Source: Mesostigma viride (taxonomy: Eukaryota; Streptophyta; Mesostigmatophyceae; Mesostigmatales; Mesostigmataceae). Taken from it: DNA of 37,500 bases. Shown here piece by piece: positions 30,001-37,500 of the stretch; position 1 is the stretch's first letter; every line of letters begins with the position of its first letter. Made by a program: the position numbers and the translations under genes. The notes below the pieces were generated by a model. The model worked only from the letters and a program-made list of their open reading frames with translations, was not told the DNA's origin and did no database searches. The stretch lies in the NCBI GenBank assembly GCA_009746045.1, contig RPFO01000333.1, forward strand, positions 1,578,314 through 1,615,813, in the 5' to 3' direction.

Positions 30001-32872
30001 ACCCGCACCATCATCAACCGGCAGACGGACGCGCGGGGGCAGGTGCCTGACTATGCAGTGCTCGCTGACGTGTTTTCTGGATGAGACTGCCGACCATGGG
30101 ATGTTCGCCATGCGCGGTATTATGCATGCCAGCAGTTACGCAGGGTTGCGGCATTAATGGGGCGTCGGAGGGTGTAACCTTCATGTCCTTGACTGTACAA
30201 CGGTTTTTTGTTGGTATTGGAGGGGTAGACATGGGCCTGTTTGCGGCTTGTGGTGACGCGTTAGGACAGGGGGCTTCTCATAGGAAACCGTGTCTAAGAG
30301 GGCCTGGGTATTTGGTGTGGGTGGGTAGTACGATCCAAGTCGTAGGGCTTTGTGGTCCCCGCTGAGGCTCGAGTAGTGACCCTGTGGAGCTGATGACCGT
30401 GCTTGCAACACTTGTCCCACGGGGTGTATCGGCCTCGCCCGTGCTTTCTGCTACCACACACCACCACCCCTGGTACCCTCCACGATCTTTCCCAACCAAC
30501 ACACCCAACACCTAACACACCTAGCCGACCCACATACACACAACCCACACACAACCCAACCCAACCTAACCCAGCCCCTCCCACCTCCACCCACTCCACG
30601 GCCGCGTCCCCCCACATCCCAACCTGCACCCCCCCCTGTCTGCCCCCCGACCCGCACACGCCCCTGTCTGCCCCCGCCCCGCCCCCCCCCGGCAGAGATC
30701 ACGGAGCAGAACATCGGCGACGGTGCGCGCGTGGTGGCCGCGTTCAAGTCAGTGTTCGCGGAGACCGTGCAGACAATCACGCAGGCCGCCGCGGCGTGGG
30801 CGGCGCGCGGCGAGTCCCTGGCATCCGCCACCCAGCCGGTGACCGTAACGGCGACAGTAGCGCCGGGGGCAGGCGGTCCCGCGGGCCTGGGCGCCAAGTC
30901 GCTTGGCGACGCAGGCACGGCGGGGGAGGAGGTGCCACCTGGCGAATCGCGGCCTCGGGTGCGGGTGCCAGGGACATTGGATGCGCGTCCTCCCCCCCCC
31001 CTGGCACCCCCCAGTGACGCTGGGGTACAACAAGGGGGCACCACGGGGTTTGCGGCGGTCCGCGACGTGTATGGGGAGCTGGGGGCTGCACAGCGAGACA
31101 CGATGGCTACTGGCAGCCCTACGTCTGGTTTGCTGGCAGACGTACCTGAGGGGGACGAGGTGTGGGTGGGTGGCGGCATGGGGGGGGGCGTGGGTGGCAT
31201 GCTGGGGGGTTCGCCCCGCGACGGCCGCTCCCCCTCGCCGGATAACGTGGCGCTTCTTGATTCCTTTCTGCACACCTCCGCGGGCGACATGAGCCCCCCG
31301 AGGGTGCCGCCGCCGCCGCATGCTGAGGGGGCCATGGGACATGATACGCCGCTGCTGGCCTCTGGAACACGGCCAGGGGGTGGCCAGGGAGGTGCCACCC
31401 CTGCCACCCCTGCCCCCACCAGCCGCTCGCTCACGCAGCCATCGCCGGCCGAGCCAGCTGGGACCCTGCCTGCGCCCGGCACGCACGCAGAGGGGCGGTC
31501 CCTTCATGAGCGCGAGTGGCAGGGTGCCCTGCAGGGATTCGGTGGCTTGGCGATGCCGCAGGGAGGGGCTGTGTTGGCCGCGCCTGCCCAGCCCATGGAG
31601 GCCCACCCTCCAGGTGTGCCGGGGGCTGGGGGTGGGTCAACTCAGCCCTCCCAGTTCATGACCGGCTTGGCCGCACCCTCCAGATACTTGGCCGGACCAG
31701 CCGCTGCCCCTACCCTCCTTGGCCCCCAAGCGGGGGCGGGCAGTGGGGCGGCCCAGGCAGGCATCCCAGTAGCCAGCGTTAAAGACGGGGCGGGTGGTGG
31801 AGGAGGTCCTGATGGGATGGATGGTGCAAGGCAGGCCGGGGGAAGGGGGAAGGCTCCAGCAGGCGGGATGGAAGGGGGGGATGCATTCGCGGCGGGTGGT
31901 GCCATGGCAGGCGCCTCCAGGGCACAACCACAGGGTCATGGGCTGTTCGCGACATCGGCTCTGGCGCCGCGCGGGGGTGACGGAAGTGCAGGTGCAGAAG
32001 AGCCGACAACGGCAACCCCTCGTGGTGGGGGTGGCGTCCCAGGGATCACCGCTGTGGTGGGGGCTAGCCCCGGCGGTGCCCGCGGCAGCACCCATGGTGG
32101 TGGGTCCCTGGGCCCCCTCGGCGCCACGCCCGGTGCCGTCAGCACCGTGATGACCCCCTTAGGGCCGCGGGCGCCGGGCGCTGCTGGAGGCGCCACTTCT
32201 GGCTACGGCACGGCGATCCAGGTGTTTGTGGCGGGCAACAGCAAGGCGGACAAGGACCTGGTGATCAAGATGATCGGCGACATCCCTTGCTTCTGCGGCA
32301 TCGACATCGGCAATCTGCACAGCGCCGTGTTCCTGGGTACGTGCTCATGTTCTTGTTCCTGGTTACATGCGCAAGCATGGTGCCTGTGCTGCATGCATGT
32401 CTGTCCTTACAGCACACAGACGGGGTGGCCCCTTTGGTCATGTCATGAATGGGCATCTTGAGAAGTTGACATGCTACTAAGGTTGTGTGTTGGCATAGTG
32501 TAACAGTATGAGTGTTTGTTGGCACGGATTTTAAGGCGTGATCAAAGTTGGCTGTAGGTCCCATCCTTACTATTTCATTTTATGTCTAGGTGCGTGCCTG
32601 CCTTCACGGTTCTTTCCGACCACTTACTGAAGGGTGAGGGCTAGCCGCTCGATGCTGTTGCCACATTCACATGCTGTTGCAACATTCACATGCATGGATG
32701 CGCAGATCACATGGGTGGGCTCCTTGTGGAGATGGATCGCCGACTCAACCACAGCCATCGCAACTCCATTTGGCAGCTGTCCACGCTCCCTGCATTGCTT
32801 CCTGCTACTGCAATGCCAACACGACCAGCACATGGGCATGGCCAGTCAGGGCCATCTAGTCTTTCTGGTTAA
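23714..32872 (+). CDS. Gene C: ING N-terminal domain fused to STEAP/F420-type NADP oxidoreductase
   Basis: Predicted exons: 23714-23785, 24641-24783, 26354-26437, 26871-27093, 27362-27464, 27775-28191, 28665-28752, 29943-30042, 30696-32336 and 32706-32872, about 1,011 residues from the first exon. All introns are GT-AG and all nine junctions keep frame. Residues 1-115 match the ING family N-terminal helices ([11 protein letters not shown]...VEN). Residues 116-300 are a Pro/Ala/Gly-rich linker with a basic patch. Residues 306 onward form a Rossmann domain: [10 protein letters not shown] (dinucleotide loop), SFGSRRP (the SxRxP type that holds the NADP phosphate), [16 protein letters not shown] and ARVVAAF. 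After a 470-residue insert the domain resumes with QVFVAGNS and GIDIGNL. No PHD finger was found. Predicted role: NADP(H)-dependent reductase module attached to a chromatin-complex module (inference). Two separate genes remain possible. The true start is unresolved; an ATG pair lies at about 23743-23750. Confidence 0.6.
24412..24548 (+). repeat. (CACTCCCA)n octamer array in gene C intron 1
   Basis: About 16 units of an 8-base repeat with a few variants at the edges (CGCTCCCA, CTCCTACA). It lies in the intron between 23785 and 24641, about 90 bases before the acceptor. All three frames read as repetitive open frames, which are artefacts. Confidence 0.9.
24771..24860 (+). repeat. Direct duplication spanning an exon-intron junction
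   Basis: CCTGGAGAACAAGGTG(C)GGGGCGG at the donor of exon 2 (GT at 24784) recurs about 61 bases downstream as CCTAGAGAACAAGGTGGGTGG. The exon end and donor site have therefore been copied into the intron, giving a possible alternative donor at about 24848; its use would include a TAG or TAA from the intervening bases. Confidence 0.55.
25246..26309 (+). repeat. (CCCT)n pyrimidine array, about 1.06 kb, in gene C intron 2
   Basis: Almost pure CCTCCCTC tetranucleotide repeat, broken only by one-base contractions or expansions (CTCCTC, CCCCC, CTCTCC), ending about 45 bases before the acceptor at 26353. One strand is all pyrimidine and the other all purine (GGGA)n, so it can form triplex H-DNA, G-quadruplex and i-motif structures. 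The polypyrimidine strand is the sense strand. Open frames of 400-690 codons across it are artefacts. Confidence 0.97.
27775..30042 (+). CDS. Gene C exons 6-8: first half of the NADP-binding domain
   Basis: Exon 6 (27775-28191) begins with an Ala/Gly-rich linker, then [19 protein letters not shown] and [17 protein letters not shown]. Exon 7 (28665-28752) reads [20 protein letters not shown]. Exon 8 (29943-30042) reads [20 protein letters not shown]. Together these give beta1-GxGxxA-alpha, the NADP-selective SRRP loop, beta4 with AVP, and beta5 with VDLSNP, in the order found in F420:NADP oxidoreductase and STEAP reductase domains. Junction phases are 2, 0 and 1, all matched. This is the strongest part of gene C. 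Confidence 0.75.
28960..29132 (+). repeat. Four direct repeats of about 47 bp in gene C intron 7
   Basis: Units start GGGCATGTGGTC and continue AGCAGGGGAGGGGCTTGC, then AGTTGCGAA. Four copies lie in tandem with few mismatches. The intron runs from 28753 to 29942. Confidence 0.85.
29432..29702 (+). repeat. (GAT)n-GGATCGATCGGGTGCTG minisatellite in gene C intron 7
   Basis: Eight units of 31-37 bp. Each is a run of three to five GAT followed by GGATCGATCGGGTGCTG, so a variable microsatellite sits inside each minisatellite unit. Each unit contains the palindrome GATCGATC. The minus-strand His/Ile-rich open frame here is an artefact. Confidence 0.9.
30696..32336 (+). CDS. Gene C exon 9: Rossmann segment split by a long low-complexity insert
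   Basis: Begins [20 protein letters not shown], matching the family strand and helix that precede the second half of the domain, and ends [20 protein letters not shown] then [17 protein letters not shown]. In relatives these two blocks are separated by 10-20 residues; here about 470 Gly/Ala/Pro/Thr-rich residues intervene, without a stop. The insert has no membrane segment or recognised domain. A hidden intron of up to 1.37 kb is the alternative: a GTGACC near 30838 and an AG before GTGTTTGTG at about 32221 are the best candidate sites. The donor after this exon is GTACGT at 32337. Confidence 0.6.
32706..32872 (+). CDS. Gene C last exon: C-terminal end
   Basis: Follows CGCAG at 32705 and completes the split Gly/Asp codon left by exon 9. 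It reads [20 protein letters not shown] and [14 protein letters not shown], then a Pro/Ser/Gly tail and TAA at 32870-32872. A MDRR-type helix near the C-terminus is reasonable for this reductase fold. It is shorter than the rest and supported mainly by phase and helix character. Confidence 0.5.
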
Positions 32873-33270
32873 CGGGCCATGAAAGTTGATAGCCCTGTGT
32901 GCGAATATATCTTGAAAAAGCTAGGTGTAGTGATTAGCACTTGAAGATGGCCAGCAAAGTTGCTGCCTCCATGCATATATACATAACTTTTGCGTTCAAT
33001 TGGTGCCTTTTAATTCTGATATTGTAATTAGTGTAATATAAAGTAATGTAGTTGAACTAAGACGCTGAAAACTGAATTGCACACTGGGGCATGCATGCAT
33101 CGCGCACAATAACAATATAAATTTAAAAAACAGTGTCATGTGGAGCCTGGGGTTTCAGTTAAAGGTACCGTACTGCATGGCCCGTAAATAGAAAGCACGT
33201 GACTGCGCCATGCGCAACACAGTGCACATCACATGTGCGTGTTAAGGGGTCCGGCCGGACGGACCGGAAT
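32873..33270. other. 3' flank of gene C
   Basis: No gene recognised. AT-rich sequence with GCATGCATGC runs. The 3' untranslated region of gene C probably ends here; no clear polyadenylation signal can be chosen. Confidence 0.35.
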
Positions 33271-33272
33271 TA

Positions 33273-33295
33273 TTTCGCGCCAAAAAATTCGCGCC
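33273..33295 (+). promoter_or_regulatory. Two E2F-like sites
   Basis: TTTCGCGCC at 33273-33281 and ATTCGCGCC at 33287-33295 are separated by a short A-run. TTTSGCGC is the E2F/DP consensus, used in plants and algae for G1/S genes. No strong coding sequence follows closely, so a target gene is not identified. Confidence 0.35.
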
Positions 33296-35590
33296 GGTAC
33301 CCGGCACGTGAAATTGTGGTGCACGATGCGCGTAACCCTTGCGCCAAGTTGGCCATGGCGACGTGCGTTAGGTAATAAATGCAGTAATATGGCAATAAGA
33401 CCGCAGAAAATTATGCAGATGCGTCAAATCAAAGTTTCATCATGATCTTGCGTAGCCGAAGATGCATTATTGACGAGATCGATGCCCATTTTCATCCGCG
33501 TTTGCGAGGGGGTCTGGCCCGGAAATCTTGCCGCAACGAATAAGCAGCAATACATGCCTACAGCGATAATTACAAAGGTTCTTAGTCCCTAGCGATGCAG
33601 AAAGCAACGTTCATTAACGGGGAGATTGAAAATGTTAAAGAACCTTTGATTTTATTACTTTTCCTCGTCATTTTCGGAAAGAAAACGCCAGGTCCTGCTT
33701 TATGCGCTGTCAACCCGTCCATATGCATGGGTGGCTGGCATTTCTTGCGCGCCTTGTCAGGAAAGATAGCATGCCATTGTACGTCTATTATCCAGTGGTT
33801 ACCCCCGAAGTCTATTGCGTTTAGAAATCCCTTTATTCTAAGCTTTCAGCACGGTTTCCTGGAAGGGTGCGTTGTTTTGTTCGCCGCTTGCTGCATGCAC
33901 GTCTCTAGTTTTCCGGCAGCTTTCAACCGATTCGCTTACGTTATGCGTGGCAAGCTCTGAAATCCTGTCTAGGATTGATTTGGGTAATATCAAGGTAAGC
34001 TGCTACGTTAATGTAATGATATATGGAAGGATTTGGATGGCAGAGTGCTTATATTGCATATTCAACACGTACCCCGGCATGCCTCGAGGGCGGCATGCAA
34101 CAAGCTGGCGAGCATATGAACCGTGCGTCTCAACGTGCTGGGAAACAAGGTGGCTATACTTCTCTTGCTGGCCATGCTTTGTATATGTGTAAGCTATGCT
34201 TACGTGTGTGTTCTCTTTAGATTTGTGGATCACAGCCACTATGCATCACAATCAATGTGCTCTCAAGGATGCTAGCCATGCTTATGAGGATGGCTGCAAG
34301 CCATTTCTCTTATGGCTTTGCTGTATTTCGTGTTTGCGCTTACAGTTCTGTTTTGTTGGTTGGTTTTTGAACGGGGTGATGTGAACCTGCAGGGTTAGAA
34401 CATTGTGTTATTATTGCTGGTTGATTGAGGCATCATCCTCTACTCTAAGTCAGCATAGCACGTGTATATGAGCATGCTGTTTATGCACCTTATTGTTGAG
34501 CATGGTTTACAACCATGGTGAGGTGTGGGGTGTGGCTAGCATGTACGAGTCACCCATCTAATCCCACATGTTTCTGTTGCTATTGAACGTTGCTTGGGCC
34601 TCTAAACATTTCTGTTATTACCAATGAAGATTGCCAACTATGCTACCATAGTGTGGTGCTGCATGCTATGAATGACCTCTCTAGTACTCAAGGCTCATGC
34701 TCAGCTTGATCCTGCATTTGGTGGCTGTTTGTATAACTCAATTGGCAGCCGTCTATGTTAGGATTCTGATGATTTGTGGTGGGCAGGTGATGAAAAGGGT
34801 TATGTTTGAGCTCATGCCAGTCTATACTAGGGTTGAGGGGTGGCAGTTGAGGACACTAGTTTATGCCATCAGTCTAGCTCAGAATGACCTGAATTTTGAT
34901 TCCAAGATAGTTTGCATGATAAATAACTTGCTGGCACCTTGTTTGCCCCACTTGGTGGTGGGCAAGGTTGTGATTGGTGCAGCCATTTGGCATAAAACCG
35001 TATTTTCGTGCATTTTTTTTTCATACAAAAGTGATGGCTGTTCACATACGTGGTCAGAATGAGCTGAAAATTGGTCCCATTGATATTCCCACCCTGTGGA
35101 AGTTATCTTTATCTCCCTGGGCCCAACCCATGCGTATTTGATTTGATTTTTTTTTTTTAGTCTCAAAAAAGACGTATTTTTCGGTAAACTGCATAAGTAT
35201 GCCCAGACGTGCGATTTTGGTGCTGCAAATTAGCTCCATTCTTTGGTCTGGGTGGGGATTTGACAAAAATATGGTGTTTGGTACACAAGTGTGGGGGGGT
35301 TGTCCTAGGCAATCCGTGCTTTTAGGGGGGGTGCGCGCCAAAAAAAGCTCCCTGCACATGTATTGTGATGGGCCTTGAACTCAAAAAGTAGCCAGATGCA
35401 TGCCCAAGGGTCATATTTATGGTCCCCCATCATAATTTGCATTGCCAGCATGGGTATTGAGTGCAAAACATGTGTATTCAATTTGGGGGGGGGCAGGTCC
35501 GTCCAGAAGAGGATCGCTAGGGCCCTCGACTACATGTGGGTATATCAATGCGACTACAATGCATGTGGACTGTATATGTAGAGTTCGCGG
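33296..35590. other. Long unassigned interval
   Basis: No supported gene. An ATG-initiated 121-codon frame at 33595-33960 has hydrophobic segments (LILLLFLVIFG) but no recognised family, and a GTAAGC at about 33993 could be a donor. The base composition is AT-richer than the exons of genes A to C. A non-coding transcript or weakly conserved exons could be present but cannot be shown. Confidence 0.3.
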
Positions 35591-35606
35591 GTATATTAAT
35601 TAATTA

Positions 35607-36535
35607 GCACGTGACTGCGTCACGTGGGTGCCAATACAGAGTAAAGGAACCTTCAACCCTATATACACAGTGAGAAGGAGGGAGGGCGCCCTAGCTTCTC
35701 TCACTGCCGCAGGTGGGCAGGCCACAGAGCGCTCTCTAGCCACGGCATGGTGCCGGGGCGCAACACTGTGGGTGCAATACAACCAGTGCAATACCATAGG
35801 TAGGCTGACGCATCGCGGGTATATATTCATTGAGAATGATAATTTACGGAGGTACGATGCAACATAAGGAAATTAAACCCCCCAAAGAAGACACCACCCG
35901 GCCCCAGGTAAAGGTATACAACAGAATACCGCCTGGCAGAATTGATCTACGCCGATGATACTGAGTTGCACATCAAAGGTGGCGCAAGCCACGACCGCAT
36001 GCGCACCGCCACGAAGGCAGACCGGCCTGATTGCGCCGCGGCGCGTCTCCTAAGGATAATTAAGTACTTGCGTGTCATGCGCCTACCGTGCATCGGAGGC
36101 GGCGCTCATATATACTGATCGAGGCATGCGGGCCACAGCGGCGTACTATGAGCACTGATCTCATTAGCAAAATAGTTTAGATTTCATATGTGATGGCATT
36201 TTCAGCCATGGCACATTGTGGCCATTTGCTAGCGCCGGTTAGCCAACGTCGATCTTGAGCCCACCTCACTACCTTCTAATTAAGATATGCGTCAGCCTAC
36301 TCAGTATGCATGGTACTCCGGACGTGGTTGTATTGCACCCACAATGTTTGCGCCCCGGCCAGCACCCTGCTGTGGAGAGAGCGCTCTGTACATGTGGCAT
36401 GCCCACATACTTAATTGTGGCAGTGAGAGAAGCTCGCGGGCCGGCCCCGCGGCCCTATACTTGTGTATAGATAGGGGTTGAAGGTTCCTTTACTCTGTAT
36501 TGGCACCGGCCCGACGTGACGCAGCCACGTGCTGG
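35607..36535. mobile_element. Foldback element with arms of about 200-250 bp
   Basis: The left arm (35607 to about 35815) and right arm (about 36287-36535) are inverted copies: GCACGTGACTGCGTCACGTG pairs with the inverse of GACGTGACGCAGCCACGTGC, CAGAGTAAAGGAACCTTCAA with its inverse, and GTAGGCTGACGC with GCGTCAGCCTAC. Both ends abut TTAATTAATTA (35596-35606 and 36536-36550), consistent with a TTAA-type duplication, though the AT repeat blurs it. The centre has no coding capacity. It is a non-autonomous foldback or long-TIR MITE. A related solo arm lies at 18660-18756. Confidence 0.7.
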
Positions 36536-36550
36536 TTAATTAATTAATTA

Positions 36551-37500
36551 GCAAAATAATTACACAAAGTTTAACGTACAGCGTAGCTGGTCATGCCGGT
36601 GCGTGAAGCTTTCCAAATCTGCAGAGGACTCCTTGAATCTGCATGAATTCTCAATTGATTATTGCGGGTGGATCATGCAACCCATGGGTGTAGGGGTGCC
36701 CATCATAACGTGCATAAATACTTGCGTGTCATGCGCATGGGCATGCCATGGCTTGCGTAACATGCATACCCTCCCTGGATCCGCGTCCTTCAGCCGATCC
36801 AATTGGCGGCCTGGATTTCTGGGCAAGAGGCGCTGTTGCATGAATTCGAAAGGTCCTTTTAAGCACCGAGCAGAGGAGCGAACGGGGAGGGGAGTGTTCA
36901 CCAAGACCTTTGAGACATAACCTGCATAGCTAAGCCCTGTCACTGGCCAGCATTGCTACGCCACGCCGGGCCCGCCGCTGCCCCTCCCCCAAACTGCCCT
37001 TAAAAGTAGTCCAAGCTCAGAAGCAACACATGCTGCTCGATCCTGGAGTCGCTGCCAAATCGAGATCTGCTCTGCCGGGTTGCCCACGACAACCATTGTG
37101 ACAGTTGGCAGTGACCACGCCTCCCGATCGCTACCAGCACCAGTATTTCTCTGTGAGCACCTGAGGTCCAGCACCATTGGGTGATGCACACACGAGGGTG
37201 CCAATCACTAACACCACGTGTAACACTAATGCTGTGCCATTACCGCTACCGCCCCCTCGTCACTGGTGCAGTGGTATGAAAGTCAATAGCATGGTTGGGC
37301 CATCCTAGGCCGTCTGACATTCCTAACATGATGCCGCTAGCGTCCCCCGTCACTAGTGCAGCGAGATGAGACCAACAGTGCTCATTACATGCAACACATA
37401 AATAGGCATATGAACCCCAAGAAAGGGGCCGCCTTGCGAAGCCCCTAGTGGTGGACGTATTCCCAGCAAGACCGCTGACAGAGCTGCTACCACACGGGCC
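36551..37500. other. Unassigned window end with short direct repeats
   Basis: No supported gene. CCGCTACCGCCCCCTCGTCA followed by CTGGTGCAG near 37247-37272 recurs as CCGCTAGCGTCCCCCGTCA and CTAGTGCAG near 37332-37362. TACTTGCGTGTCATGCGC occurs at 36064 and 36718. These may be pieces of further elements. Confidence 0.35.

Noticed and set aside
30451-31606. Minus-strand frames of 285 and 343 codons opposite gene C exon 9
   Set aside because: High G+C makes stops rare on both strands. They have no motif, while the plus frame is anchored by reductase motifs at both ends.

Overview
The window looks like nuclear DNA of a photosynthetic eukaryote, most probably a unicellular alga with a repeat-rich genome. 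Reasons: GT-AG introns whose phases agree across exons, a protein with a chloroplast-targeting N-terminus, an ING-type chromatin-protein domain, LINE-, SINE- and piggyBac-like elements, and very long simple-sequence arrays. The lineage cannot be fixed from sequence reading; the plastid protein favours the green line. No tRNA, rRNA, operon or CRISPR array was seen.

Layout. (1) 263-12093 (+): gene A, a large protein of about 1,560 residues without a recognisable family, reconstructed as four exons; its 5' end is uncertain or outside the window. Intron 1 (563-6978) holds a 5.6-kb (TTGTCC)n satellite plus 17 copies of a roughly 46-bp minisatellite built on the palindrome CCAACGGCCGTTGG. Intron 2 (8134-8750) is almost entirely the same minisatellite. 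Exon 3 contains a coding G-rich minisatellite and four apparent one-base losses at homopolymers. (2) 12.1-21.1 kb: a repeat graveyard with two inverted LINE ORF1 fragments sharing an (ATTCA)n tail, three copies of a SINE-like repeat, and a 2.0-kb piggyBac-like element with TTAA flanks. (3) 21518-22510 (-): gene B, an intronless plastid membrane protein of 330 residues, with a G-box just upstream. (4) 23714-32872 (+): gene C, ten predicted exons with matching phases. It joins an ING N-terminal domain to a STEAP/F420-type NADP-binding oxidoreductase domain, itself interrupted by about 470 low-complexity residues. Several of its introns carry their own tandem arrays, including a 1.06-kb (CCCT)n tract. 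(5) 32.9-37.5 kb: mostly unassigned, AT-richer sequence with paired E2F-like sites and a 0.93-kb foldback element.

The main candidates for novelty are gene C (chromatin-type ING module plus NADP oxidoreductase in one predicted protein, with no PHD finger found) and gene A (an unknown protein whose two long introns carry the same palindromic minisatellite, whose core is also found in its exons). The three genes have no evident functional link.
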